NCBI RefSeq assembly: GCF_007859815.1
Contig: NZ_SJPH01000006.1
Span: 1-64,000, forward strand
From: Botrimarina hoheduenensis
GTDB taxonomy: Bacteria; Planctomycetota; Planctomycetia; Pirellulales; Lacipirellulaceae
Direction of reading: 5' to 3'
Length of the DNA: 64,000 nucleotides
The notes under the pieces were generated by a model. It was not told the origin of the DNA. It did no database searches and saw only the letters and a list, made by a program, of their open reading frames with translations. Every line of letters starts with the position of its first letter. The stretch's first letter is position 1. The translations under genes and the position numbers were made by a program. Below are positions 29,350 through 37,450 of the stretch, one piece after another.

Positions 29350-30596
29350 GCAACGCCGCTATTGCCACGCCATCGGTACTGTGACGCCTTGCGAGTCTTG
29401 ACGTTCCCCTTCTCGACCTCGACTAGCAGACCATCGGCAACCAGCAGGTACAGCCAGCGGTTCGCCTGCTTGTGATCGACGCCCAGCAGTCGCCCCGCAT
29501 TGCGGCAAGACAAGTAGAACGGCTGGTCTCCTGCGCCGCGTTGCAACTCGCGGCACAGACCGGCCAGCAACTGGACCTCGGATTGCTCGTAGTGCTGCGC
29601 GACCTCCGGCAAACCGGCACGGCACGCGCGAGCGAAAGCGGTACTCAAGACGCCTCCTCCGTAGGGGGTGCGGACATTCTGCCATGCCTTGAGAAAGTCG
29701 ATCCATGTTTCCTCGAAAGGCTTGGTATTGATCGCACGATACGCGCGACGATGCCATTCTTGCACGTATTGCCTTAGTTCTCGCCCGGGCAACTCGGCTA
29801 AATCAGGAACCGCCTTCAGCCTCCTGGCGAACTCGAAAACCTGGCGGTGGCGTTGTCCCCCATCGGTCGGGAGCGAGCCCGCGATCGCCTCCTCGACGGT
29901 CAACTCGACGTAAATCGTGAAGTCGCGTTGTTCGCTATCGTACTTTTCTCTCCCTTCCCCTTCACCCCTATTGCTTGTGTCTACTGTGTCTACTGTGTCC
30001 CCTGTGTGGCATCCGTGAAAACGATCGACCTCGACGGCAGCCTCAACGGCAGGCGCAGCGAAGAAACCCGCTTCGCAAATGTCGATCCACGGCAACTCGC
30101 CCTCAGGCAGCGGAACAGCCCAGCCGTAAACGTGCCCGCTCGGGTGGGTGCTCGGCGGGAGAACGCTGTAGCAGCCCACGCCAGCCCGCAGCTCGCCATC
30201 CCCTAGGGCAATGGCACCTGTTCCTTCCGGTCGCCCACGGAGCCGCCTACGGGCCTCCTCGACGCTCTCCGGCCAAGCGTTGGCGTAGACGTGGAATCCG
30301 CGTCGCGTCGCCACGGTTGGCAGCGTAGCGGCTAGGGCAGGCTGTGCTTCTGCCCAGCGGTGATACGCTCGGGCATCGTCAAAATCACGCGACGCCAGAC
30401 CGCCAGACACCTGGCCGAAGATTACGCCAACGCCGTTGTCGGTGGCATGAAACCACCGATAGAGGGTCGCAGGCGATGCTGGGTTGCGTTGGTATCGCTT
30501 CCACCGATAGCAGGGTTTCTTCTCCGTCATCCGCATCGGAATGATCGACCATCCGCGCTCAACGTAGGCGCGTGCCTCCTCTAGTTCGCGCTTCAT
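29346..30596 (-). CDS. prim-pol: bifunctional DNA primase/polymerase domain protein
   Basis: The 416-residue protein begins with GWSIIPMRMTEKKPCYRWKRYQ and then VGVIFGQVSGGLASRDFDD, the N-terminal prim-pol domain with catalytic Asp71 and Asp73, followed by TRRGFHVYA and GDGELRAGVGCYSVLPPSTHPSG, all standard marks of the family in plasmids, phages and integrated elements. It synthesises primers and may extend them. There is no helicase domain; the C-terminal 200 residues contain a possible winged helix (LLGVDHKQANRWLYLLVADGL). Its start overlaps the ParB/Toprim gene by ATGA, so the two should be made together. Confidence 0.85.
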   Translation of the reverse strand: MKRELEEARAYVERGWSIIPMRMTEKKPCYRWKRYQRNPASPATLYRWFHATDNGVGVIFGQVSGGLASRDFDDARAYHRWAEAQPALAATLPTVATRRGFHVYANAWPESVEEARRRLRGRPEGTGAIALGDGELRAGVGCYSVLPPSTHPSGHVYGWAVPLPEGELPWIDICEAGFFAAPAVEAAVEVDRFHGCHTGDTVDTVDTSNRGEGEGREKYDSEQRDFTIYVELTVEEAIAGSLPTDGGQRHRQVFEFARRLKAVPDLAELPGRELRQYVQEWHRRAYRAINTKPFEETWIDFLKAWQNVRTPYGGGVLSTAFARACRAGLPEVAQHYEQSEVQLLAGLCRELQRGAGDQPFYLSCRNAGRLLGVDHKQANRWLYLLVADGLLVEVEKGNVKTRKASQYRWRGNSGVA

Positions 30597-32035
30597 GCTT
30601 CCTCACTCATGGCGAGGAGCAACCGTTGTCGCGCCTTGGCTACTTCGGCAGCGTCGAGTTTCTCCTGCTCGCGCTCGGCGTTGAGAAGGTTGGTATCGAG
30701 AACCGCGTCGATCGCCTCGGCGGTCAATCGCTGGAGGTCTGCAACGCTAAGCGCTTCCAACTCGTAGGCGACAACGTCCTCGCCATGACGCTCCCGAAAA
30801 CGCTTTGCCTTGCTGTCGCCCGCCTTGAGGTTGATCCCCTCGACACTCTCTAGCGCGCCCAGATCGGCCGCTTGGTCGGGCGTGACAGCTATCTTATAGG
30901 CGAGCAGGTTTTCAATATCGAACTCGTCGCGCAGACTCTTTGCAAGGTTCTCGGCGATCGCTTCGCCTGTCGGATCGAAGTCGGTCGCCAGCAGGAGCAC
31001 AAGCCGTGACTTACCCGTCGCCTTGAATCGCTCGGCTATCCGGTGCTTGGTCGGCATCGACGGCATCCCGCGCAGCGAAGTTACCGGAATCGTGTACCGC
31101 ATGGCGACAGATTCAATAATCTTCACGGCCGTATTCTTCTCGACGGCCACCTCGACGTGGACCTCCTGCGTTTGGACAAGGTCACGCCAAAAGACACGCG
31201 CGAACTCGCTCACCTCATCACGTAAGAACGCCTCGACGTTCGGCCAGCAGCGCCACACCTTCTCGGGGCGGGTCTCGTCGCTAATCAAGTGGTGCGGAAT
31301 GATGCCCTCGGCCCGCATGCGCGTTAGGAGGTCGCAGAGGTCGCGATAGCTCCGCTGGTCGGCCGCGTATTGGGAATCGGGCTTCGCTGTGTGCCTTAGC
31401 GGCCGGTGATGCTGCGCTAGCTCGTAGTGGATTTTGCGATCGTTGATCGGCAGATACGCGCGGTGCTCCTCGATTACCTTGAGGATCGCCGCGACCATCG
31501 CCGACTTCGCCCCGCTGATTCGCTTGCGCTGAATGCTGCCGCTCAGGTTGACAGCGGTTAGCAGGTCCTCCTCGACGTGGTCGCGGTGGCCGAGCAAGTC
31601 GATATAGGCCGCCTCTGGGTCGGCATCGACGATCGACTCGCGTATCGCCTCAGAAACCGACTTCACGCGATGGCGGTTATGTTCGCGCAGGAGGGCGACG
31701 AACTCCTCGCCGAGATACTCGCCGCGTCGCTTGTCGAGATACCGAACCGGGACCGTCGCCAAGCCCGCAACCATCGCCGCGACGCGCCGCCGGTGACCGC
31801 TAACGATGAACCCGTCAGCCGTGGCGACGATCGGCTCGAAAACGCCGTTCTCGCGGACGCTGTCGGCCAACTCGATAACTGCCTTGTCAGTCGGCAGCAC
31901 GGGCCGATAGAGGCGGTCATTCTCGGGTGAGGGGCGTAGGGATTCGGGCGCTACGTGCCGAAGTCGTTCTAGTCCGACTTTTGCCTCGGAACGCTTCCGC
32001 GACGCGCTCGGCTTACGTTTCTTTGGAGCCTTCAT
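30593..32035 (-). CDS. ParB-domain protein fused to a Topo VI-A/Spo11-like winged helix and Toprim module
   Basis: About 480 residues from the ATG at 32035, which follows GGAGG by nine bases; a GTG at 32044 is an alternative. Residues 30-125 form a ParB/sulfiredoxin-like domain with DGFIVSGHRRRVAAM, the nucleotide-binding box. Residues 190-260 have a winged-helix pattern with INDRKIHYELAQHH, where Tyr204 sits at the place of the catalytic Tyr of Topo VI-A/Spo11-like proteins. Residues 290-375 look like a Toprim fold: HVEVAVEKNTAVKII with Glu299, then LATDFDPTGEAIAE with Asp352 and Asp354. Similar Tyr plus Toprim proteins (called Mini-A, from memory) occur in mobile elements. The fusion to ParB and coupling to a prim-pol suggest replication initiation or partition. 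Function is inferred. Confidence 0.7.
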   Translation of the reverse strand: MKAPKKRKPSASRKRSEAKVGLERLRHVAPESLRPSPENDRLYRPVLPTDKAVIELADSVRENGVFEPIVATADGFIVSGHRRRVAAMVAGLATVPVRYLDKRRGEYLGEEFVALLREHNRHRVKSVSEAIRESIVDADPEAAYIDLLGHRDHVEEDLLTAVNLSGSIQRKRISGAKSAMVAAILKVIEEHRAYLPINDRKIHYELAQHHRPLRHTAKPDSQYAADQRSYRDLCDLLTRMRAEGIIPHHLISDETRPEKVWRCWPNVEAFLRDEVSEFARVFWRDLVQTQEVHVEVAVEKNTAVKIIESVAMRYTIPVTSLRGMPSMPTKHRIAERFKATGKSRLVLLLATDFDPTGEAIAENLAKSLRDEFDIENLLAYKIAVTPDQAADLGALESVEGINLKAGDSKAKRFRERHGEDVVAYELEALSVADLQRLTAEAIDAVLDTNLLNAEREQEKLDAAEVAKARQRLLLAMSEEA

Positions 32036-32219
32036 CGTCCGCACCTCCGACTCTCGGGGGTACGCTCGGCGATCTTATCCGCCGTCGTTAGTGCGCCCTT
32101 GCTGGCTTCAACCAGCAGGGCGACGATTCGACGGACTTCTCGGTTAGTGTTCCGTCTAGCGCTCGCACCTCGGGTGCGTACTGCTACAATCATGGCGGGA
32201 AGCCTCGCTGGCTACGGAG

Positions 32220-32264
32220 CGCCCGGACGCTATTCATGCGCCGGGCGTTTCCTATTTAGGAAAC
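32220..32264. terminator. two adjacent hairpins, possible terminator or RNA processing signal
   Basis: The arms CGCCCGG at 32220-32226 and CCGGGCG at 32241-32247 pair, followed on the plus strand by TTT. Immediately next, GTTTCCTA at 32247-32254 pairs perfectly with TAGGAAAC at 32257-32264. They follow the tRNA-like sequence on the minus strand by nine bases. Confidence 0.45.
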
Positions 32265-32272
32265 CGCCTAGG

Positions 32273-32339
32273 TGGACCGGACGGGAATCGAACCCGCGCG
32301 GAAAGATGGGAAGCCTCGCCTGGCTCCAAGCCCCGGCCC
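32273..32339 (-). tRNA. degenerate tRNA-Gly(CCC)-like sequence
   Basis: On the minus strand the 67-base sequence has a good acceptor pair GGGCCGG/CCGGTCC with one G-T, a normal T-arm GCGGG-TTCGATT-CCCGT, and an anticodon-like loop CTTCCCA (Gly CCC). The D-arm is reduced to GGCT-TGG-AGCC with a three-base loop, and the anticodon stem has one mismatch and two G-T pairs. It may be a decayed tRNA, a tRNA mimic or an old integration scar. It is unlikely to be a fully normal elongator tRNA. Confidence 0.4.
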
Positions 32340-32360
32340 TCCTGGCAAGTCGGGAAGAAA

Positions 32361-32591
32361 CTAGGCGTTCATCGAAGGCGCAGTCGCGGCGGTCTGCGCC
32401 TCGACGAACTCGATGACGGCCCGCTCGGTGGTGCGGGGCCGTCCCCCAACCATGACGACCTGCAGTCGCACGCCGCGCACGCCCTGGCGGGTCCAGCGGC
32501 TGCAGGTCGTGGGGTGGGGGCGGAACCCAATCGCCTTCTCGACGGCGGTCGGCACGGGCAACAGATTGTCGCCGGGAGAAACTTTAAGCAT
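32361..32591 (-). CDS. DUF1580-type small protein
   Basis: The 76-residue protein has FRPHPTTCSRWTRQGVRGVRLQ and a VGGRPRTT segment, the pattern of planctomycete DUF1580 proteins, which resemble MerR/excisionase-type helix-turn-helix proteins. It lies near the recombinase and may act as an excisionase or repressor of the element (inference). It is on the same strand as the recombinase, the unknown gene and the ParB fusion. Confidence 0.65.
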   Translation of the reverse strand: MLKVSPGDNLLPVPTAVEKAIGFRPHPTTCSRWTRQGVRGVRLQVVMVGGRPRTTERAVIEFVEAQTAATAPSMNA

Positions 32592-32646
32592 TGCGAAACC
32601 TCTGCGGTTCGAAGGAAAACTGATCCAACGGCCGCATTGTTTCGCG

Positions 32647-33822
32647 TTAATCGCTGTCCAACATTACGTCATCTTTGGTCGGGGTATCCCGACATTCACG
32701 ACTGCAATCCCCACTTGGAGCGACAAGGCGGTATCCGTGGCGATCTGTCTCAACGATCCTCTGAATCTGCAAAGGCCATCCCTTGCGCAAACGTTCCGGC
32801 TTCGTCGAGTATTTGCTTGCCGTTACCGGTAGCGGATAAGCCTTGAGCATCGCTTCTAGCAGATTTGCAGAATCAGGAGTCACGCTGTAAGACTCTTGGT
32901 CTAGTATCACAGAGTTAGACTCAAGGTTCACCTTGAGCCGTCGTGACCAACCCTGCCCCGCGCTTCCCAAGTCTACAGCAGGTATGCCCTCTGATAGGTA
33001 GGTTAGGCCCCTAATTAGCATCGCGTCGAGAGCATCGTCGATAAACTTAATTCCTTTCTGCGTGCTCCAGCGGCCTAGCAAATCGCCATCACGGCCATCC
33101 CACTGCAGATAGCCAATCTCGCAGCCAAGAAAGCTCATCTCATCGGCAAGATCGCTATCGTTGAAAGCCCTCGCTATTCGAGAGAATTGAAGCAGCGCGG
33201 GTCGCACGGCTTCAGGAACTACGGTGCTCTCGTAAACCGCTTCGTGCCCCTGGCCTTCGATCTGCGTTGCCTGAATTGACCAGCGTGCTATCTCCACGCA
33301 ATCGATAGCTTGATCTACCGATATCTGAGTCTCGCATTGTGATCTATGCAATAAATGGTGCTTGGACATCCACCATTCCCCAAGCACGCGGTAGACGTAA
33401 GAAAAGAGCAGCGTGCGAGAGATCGGATCATCTCGTAGGGCAAGCACTATTGACCAGTAATCTACCTCCCTTCCTGCCTGAATAAACTGCCAGCAATCGT
33501 TACCAAGCCGATGCTCACACAATTTCTTTATGCCAGACCAAGCTAACTGATTACCGTGCATTGCAATTTCGTTTGCCTTGAAAGCTTTTCGGACCTTCGC
33601 GCAGTGCTTCTTGTCTACCAATTGGTAGGCGTTGAAAGCTTGCTTTATAAATCGATCAACTGCCTTTGCAATTGCCCCTGAAGGCTCTAGCTGGGATAGG
33701 TCACTATCCCAATCGTTAGCTAGTGCTTGCGCAGCGATTAGGTCGCTTAGTAATTCACAAAGGCAATCCTTGATAGCCTTCAGTTGTTCTTCCTCGTCTC
33801 GGCAATCATACTTATCTTGCAT
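32647..33822 (-). CDS. unknown element protein, AT-richer, possible C-terminal winged helix
   Basis: The 391-residue protein has no family I recognise. The N-terminal 330 residues are mostly helical, with many charged and aromatic residues and Cys scattered but no clear zinc site. The C-terminal 60 residues (VILDQESYSVTPDSANLLEAML ending ETDRHGYRLV) resemble the beta-hairpin, helix and wing of an OmpR/PhoB-type DNA-binding domain. Base composition is visibly poorer in G and C than all neighbours and includes many A- and T-ending codons, so it was probably acquired separately. It lies between the recombinase and DUF1580 genes, in a cargo position; a defence or regulatory role is possible but not shown. 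Confidence 0.6.
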   Translation of the reverse strand: MQDKYDCRDEEEQLKAIKDCLCELLSDLIAAQALANDWDSDLSQLEPSGAIAKAVDRFIKQAFNAYQLVDKKHCAKVRKAFKANEIAMHGNQLAWSGIKKLCEHRLGNDCWQFIQAGREVDYWSIVLALRDDPISRTLLFSYVYRVLGEWWMSKHHLLHRSQCETQISVDQAIDCVEIARWSIQATQIEGQGHEAVYESTVVPEAVRPALLQFSRIARAFNDSDLADEMSFLGCEIGYLQWDGRDGDLLGRWSTQKGIKFIDDALDAMLIRGLTYLSEGIPAVDLGSAGQGWSRRLKVNLESNSVILDQESYSVTPDSANLLEAMLKAYPLPVTASKYSTKPERLRKGWPLQIQRIVETDRHGYRLVAPSGDCSRECRDTPTKDDVMLDSD

Positions 33823-33867
33823 GTGAATTAGCTGGATAGGCTTATTTGTAGCTGAGCCAATAACGTT

Positions 33868-35079
33868 TCAACCAATAGCCAGAGCAACAGCAGCCCCGGC
33901 GGCTAGATTCTTCTCGGCGTATATCTCGCTAGTGCGCGCGGTAGAATGACCGAGCACAACCTGCGAAGCCTCCAGACCAAACCTAGCGCGAACCTCGGTG
34001 GCGGCCGTATGGCGTAACTGGTTCGGTCGCCATTGATCGACGCCCGCCTTCTCGCATGCCCGCGTAATCGCTTGGCGATAACAGCAAACGCTGTAGCGAT
34101 TGCCGGGCTTGGTCGCTGGGGCTTCGCTTACGTTCGAGCCGGGTCGATTGCCGCAGGAGAGCGGAGTCACCCGCAGGGCATGCGCTTCAGCCCGACGCCG
34201 TGCTTCGCTATCGCAGGGGCGGAAGCAGCACGCTCGCGCATCACGCGCCAGATACTTGAGCAACACGCCTTGCGCCTTCGGACCGATGAAGACAACGCGC
34301 TCGCGGCCGTGGTGCTGTGTCTTGTGCTCTGCGGGTCGATAGGTCCAGACTTCGCCCGAACGGTCTACGTCGCAGGGGCGCAAGCTACAGACCTCACCGG
34401 GCCGCATACCGGTTAGCCGCTGGAGGCGAACCATATCGCCCACAACCTCGGGCAACTCGGCAACGGTGGCGTCAACGGCGGTGTCAGCCACCGGGAGCAC
34501 GGGGGACGTCTCGCGAGCGGTGGTGCGTCCAGCGCGCAGGCCCGGGACCATCGCCAGCGCGGCCGGGATGCTCGCGGGAATCAACTCCTCACCAGCAGCC
34601 CAGCGGAAGGCGCGCCGCAAGCGGTTGATTGATTGGTTGACGGTGCTACGGGCCAGCCCCTTAGCGACCATCCGCTCGCGTACGGCTTTGAGGGCGAGCG
34701 GTCCGAAAGCCTCAGCGGGTTGATCGCCGAAGAGCGCGGCCGCATGCCCGCAGGCAGTCGCCACCATGCCCGCTTCGGCAGTCACCTTGCCAGACTTCAC
34801 GTAATAGCCACGGGCATAGGTAACGAACCGGTCGCAGACCTCGCGAACCGTGACCACGTGGGGGGAGCCGCTAGCCGTGAACTTGGGGGCTTGGACTTCG
34901 CGTCCGATGAGAACGTCAGCCACGGCCGCCGCGTAGGCGGTCCGGCTGGCTTCGCTTCCGTGCACGCCCAGATAGGTCACCTTGCCCCGGACTTTGACGT
35001 ACGCCTGACCGCTGGCACGGTGGAGGCAGTAGGAAGGAACACGCGGCGGACGCGCCGCCTTAGAGGGTCGTTTGGGCAT
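33868..35079 (-). CDS. tyrosine recombinase (integrase)
   Basis: The 403-residue protein has an SAM-like N-terminal domain and a catalytic domain with RLTGMRPGEVCSLRPCDVD (first Arg), KTQHHGRERVVFIG (Lys), QLRHTAATEVRARFG (His-x2-Arg region), VVLGHSTARTSEIYAE (His and the catalytic Tyr in TSEIYAE). The N-terminal YVKVRGKVTYLGVHGS is typical of planctomycete and phage integrases that bind arm sites. It lies 112 bases from tRNA-Gly(CCC), its probable attachment site. A palindrome before the start could be its operator. Its role is to integrate and excise the element. Confidence 0.93.
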   Translation of the reverse strand: MPKRPSKAARPPRVPSYCLHRASGQAYVKVRGKVTYLGVHGSEASRTAYAAAVADVLIGREVQAPKFTASGSPHVVTVREVCDRFVTYARGYYVKSGKVTAEAGMVATACGHAAALFGDQPAEAFGPLALKAVRERMVAKGLARSTVNQSINRLRRAFRWAAGEELIPASIPAALAMVPGLRAGRTTARETSPVLPVADTAVDATVAELPEVVGDMVRLQRLTGMRPGEVCSLRPCDVDRSGEVWTYRPAEHKTQHHGRERVVFIGPKAQGVLLKYLARDARACCFRPCDSEARRRAEAHALRVTPLSCGNRPGSNVSEAPATKPGNRYSVCCYRQAITRACEKAGVDQWRPNQLRHTAATEVRARFGLEASQVVLGHSTARTSEIYAEKNLAAGAAVALAIG

Positions 35080-35095
35080 GCCTTGGTACCTTTCA

Positions 35096-35112
35096 GGAGT
35101 AGTGACTACTCC
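35096..35112. promoter_or_regulatory. palindromic operator candidate upstream of integrase
   Basis: GGAGTAGT at 35096-35103 and ACTACTCC at 35105-35112 form an eight-base perfect inverted repeat around one G, 17 bases before the integrase start. It could bind a repressor such as the DUF1580 or small winged-helix protein. Confidence 0.4.
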
Positions 35113-35190
35113 CGTTTAGGTCTGCTGGCAGCTCTCGCGACCATCGCGAGGTTCGGCCTAAGGTCCGACGCCGTTTGAGTTTCCGACTAG

Positions 35191-35262
35191 AGCGGGCGAA
35201 GGGGTTCGAACCCTCGACATCCAGCTTGGGAAGCTAGCGCTCTACCACTGAGCTACGCCCGC
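35191..35262 (-). tRNA. tRNA-Gly(CCC)
   Basis: The 72-base sequence folds as a normal cloverleaf on the minus strand: acceptor GCGGGCG/CGCCCGC, D-arm GCTC-AGTGGTA-GAGC, anticodon arm GCTAGCTTCCCAAGCTGG with loop CTTCCCA, and T-arm CGAGG/GTTCGAA/CCC. The CCA end is not encoded. It is the integration site of the neighbouring element. Confidence 0.95.
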
Positions 35263-35322
35263 TGAGGCGATCCAAAGCATACGCCCTGCGCGTGGCGCTT
35301 GACAACGGCCCGCTGGCAGAAA

Positions 35323-35337
35323 AAGGCGACCGGCCTT
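35323..35337 (-). terminator. intrinsic terminator overlapping a stop codon
   Basis: On the minus strand AAGGC-CGGTC-GCCTT is followed by further T residues (A-run at 35320-35324 on the plus strand). It overlaps the TAA of the small membrane protein gene that ends at 35336. Confidence 0.55.
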
Positions 35338-35524
35338 AGGCGGTGCGGTCGAGGGAATCCACGGAGACCGTCGCGGCGGCTTCGGCAGGTGCATCGCCCG
35401 CGGCGCTGGCCGGCACGGCCGGAGTCAGGCTCGTGCCCGAGATTGCCAACGCAACCAGGGCCGCAATGGCAACGGTCCATAAACAAACGGACCCGGCTGC
35501 GATGCCTCGTTGGGTGCTACTCAT
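35336..35524 (-). CDS. small single-span membrane or exported protein
   Basis: The 62-residue protein starts at an ATG preceded by GGAGGAA. One hydrophobic helix (VCLWTVAIAALVALAISG) is followed by an Ala/Pro-rich tail. No family is recognised. A terminator hairpin overlaps the stop, which supports a real small transcription unit. A longer frame to 35668 has no ribosome binding site and a random-looking leader. Confidence 0.55.
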   Translation of the reverse strand: MSSTQRGIAAGSVCLWTVAIAALVALAISGTSLTPAVPASAAGDAPAEAAATVSVDSLDRTA

Positions 35525-35821
35525 CGTCGCGGTTCCTCCATGGTCTCGGCAGCTTGGCCGACCCGGCCCGTATCTTTGGCAAAAGAACGGGGGCGAGTCG
35601 CAATAAGCTTCGAGCAGGCAATCAATCAGAGATGCTGAATCGTGTGAGCCGTAAGGCCAACCTACCACACAGGTCCGGATTTAGGTCGAACGGAAATCCG
35701 AGATCGTGATCAGGTTTGGCGGCACCGCTATCAGCGTCTTAGGAGCGGGGGGTATGTGTGCAGCCGTGCGTGTGCGGTGTTTGAGTTTGTCGAGCACGTG
35801 GTGGAGACGAGATGCGATCGC

Positions 35822-36331
35822 CTAGCCGACTGGCGCTTGTGCCGTCGCTTGTCGGCGGACGCTATACAGCGCTTCGCGACAGAGCTGGGTGAGTTCCTCG
35901 CCAACGGTCATCGCCGGCAGATAGAGCCAAGCGCCGATCTGTCGGGCCCAGAGCTCGTCCTCGTGCGTTGGTGCCTGGTCGGCCACGATCAGCAACGGGG
36001 AGCTGGCTTCGCGCAGCTGCTGAACGCTCTGGCGCAAGGCGCTGCGCTGTGGGAGATCGCCCGCCGCGAGTTCGACAATCGCGAACTGCAGCCGCCACTG
36101 CTGGACCTGTGCGGCGGTCTCGTCGGGGGATTGGCACGCGACAACCCGCCAGCCGGCAGATTGGGCGGCCTGGGTGACGGCCCGCCTGCGGGCCGGATCG
36201 GTAACAAGGACCAGCGACGCACAATCGCCGAACGACCGCACGGAGCGCGGCGTCGGCGAAAGGCGCGGGGTGGTCCGCGGTGTGGGCGTAGGCGGTCGTA
36301 CCGTCCCGCCGGGGGAGCGAATTTGGCTCAT
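35822..36331 (-). CDS. degenerate response-regulator receiver-like protein
   Basis: The 169-residue protein has a Pro/Thr-rich N-terminus (to about residue 35) then SLVLVTDPARRRAVTQAAQSAGW, QFAIVELAAG, SPLLIVADQ and ARQIGAWLYLPAM, which follow the strands and helices of a CheY-like receiver. The usual acidic pair and phospho-accepting Asp are replaced, since the place of the Asp reads AIVEL. It is probably a pseudo-receiver that works by protein contact. No output domain is present. Partner unknown. Confidence 0.65.
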   Translation of the reverse strand: MSQIRSPGGTVRPPTPTPRTTPRLSPTPRSVRSFGDCASLVLVTDPARRRAVTQAAQSAGWRVVACQSPDETAAQVQQWRLQFAIVELAAGDLPQRSALRQSVQQLREASSPLLIVADQAPTHEDELWARQIGAWLYLPAMTVGEELTQLCREALYSVRRQATAQAPVG

Positions 36332-36561
36332 CTTGAGAGCATTCCTAGTAGGGACACGAAGACCACCGTCCTGCGCAGGGGGGAAAGCAGGACGCTGAGC
36401 TTCGCTGCGAAAGTGCGCCTCAAGTGACCCCGTTGCAGCCGCCCGAATCCGTACGCATCCTGCGTGCAGATACGGGGGTGGCTGCCAACGGCGACCTTCA
36501 ACGCCGCATCGTTTTCTCTAGCGACGTCGCGCTAAGCAGGGCGCGATACGCCGACTCTTGA

Positions 36562-36738
36562 TCACCACGCCATCTTGCGACGACGGCGCTTGTGGATTCC
36601 GTTGACCGATTGCGGGCTCTTGCCAGCGCGCTTGGTCATCGGGCGGCTACGCTTTCCGGGGGCGGCACCAGAGCGATGCTCGATGCGCTCGTAGTTGCTC
36701 GCGTCGTAATCGTTTCCGTAGTTCTTTTCGGTACTCAT
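36562..36738 (-). CDS. small basic conserved-type protein
   Basis: The 58-residue protein begins at an ATG with AGGAGAGG upstream. The sequence is acidic/polar at the N-terminus (TEKNYGNDYDASNYERIEH) and strongly basic at the end (GIHKRRRRKMAW), a pattern that suggests nucleic-acid or ribosome association; no function is known to me. A sigma-54-like promoter lies about 100 bases upstream. Confidence 0.65.
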   Translation of the reverse strand: MSTEKNYGNDYDASNYERIEHRSGAAPGKRSRPMTKRAGKSPQSVNGIHKRRRRKMAW

Positions 36739-36833
36739 TGACCTCTCCTGGTATCGGTTGCTGACAAGCGTTGAAACACCTGTTGCTGCGTGGCTCACCG
36801 ACCGGTGGCCAGCATTTGCGACACCGTCACCTA

Positions 36834-36850
36834 AGCGAGAAGCGTGCCAT
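36834..36850 (-). promoter_or_regulatory. sigma-54-like promoter (-24/-12)
   Basis: On the minus strand ATGGCACGCTTCTCGCT matches the consensus TTGGCACG-N4-TTGCW at 11 of 13 fixed positions, with the GG and GC at correct spacing. Transcription would start near 36823, giving an 85-base leader before the small basic protein gene. An activator of sigma-54 is encoded 600 bases away. Confidence 0.5.
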
Positions 36851-37450
36851 TCCGGCACGAGCCGCGGGGCCGTGGAGCTAAGTGCTTAGGGCCAGACCGT
36901 TTGCGATTTCTGACACTGCTCAGGGGCCCCGCCTAGCGCGCCGCGGTGCTCTCCCTGTTCTTGTGAGAGAGTTGGCCGCGGTGTGAGTTTCACGCTGCGT
37001 TTGCCGAGCTAAAAGCGCGTTTCCCCGTTTGTGGGAGGCTTCACCAATTTGGTGGACTCCGCGCGAGGGGGGTAATACGGGTCGGCAAGCTCACTCGAAT
37101 TGAAGCGATCGCAGGGGCCTGCGATCGCTTCGCGCGAAGGGCCGGACGGGGTGCCCCCGTTGGTGCCGCTCTCGGTGCAAGTGTGCCGACCCTGGTGAGC
37201 ATGGTCGCCATGTGCCGGGACGCTCCGTACCAAGCCCGAGCGCACCGTAGCAACCCCATCATGCGTGCGTGCGTCCTGCGACCGCTCCGCAGAGCGCATC
37301 GAAAAGCAGCAAGGGGCTTAAGCCGCAGAGGAGGGACGGGCACAAGTCAGCACCGAGCCCTGGGCGGGCGATCAGCGACCGCGCAGGGCACCGCCGGATC
37401 CGTGGCGGGCGGGCCTTCCTGCTGAGAGACTAAGACGGCCTAAGCCAAAA
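36851..37450. other. non-coding region between small basic protein promoter and sigma-54 activator gene
   Basis: No gene is accepted here. It contains a perfect 30-base palindrome at 37102-37131 and a short motif at about 36898 that recurs upstream of the activator gene near 38788. Candidate frames on either strand have no recognised domain or good ribosome binding site. Confidence 0.45.
37102..37131. repeat. 30-base perfect palindrome with GCGATCGC cores
   Basis: GAAGCGATCGCAGG at 37102-37115 is the exact reverse complement of 37118-37131 with two bases between. It could be a hairpin terminator of the minus-strand activator gene that ends 320 bases away, or a protein-binding site. There is no T-run. 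Confidence 0.5.

Larger units (their letters stand above)
28950..35262. mobile_element. integrative element at tRNA-Gly(CCC)
   Basis: A tyrosine recombinase gene lies next to the 3' end of tRNA-Gly(CCC), the classical layout of a site-specific island. Within it are a prim-pol, a ParB/Toprim fusion, a DUF1580 protein, an unknown AT-richer gene and a small winged-helix protein, which are replication and maintenance functions rather than chromosomal housekeeping. The right end is the tRNA; the left end is uncertain because no att copy was identified. No conjugation or capsid genes are seen, so it may be a mobilisable or degraded element. Confidence 0.65.
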
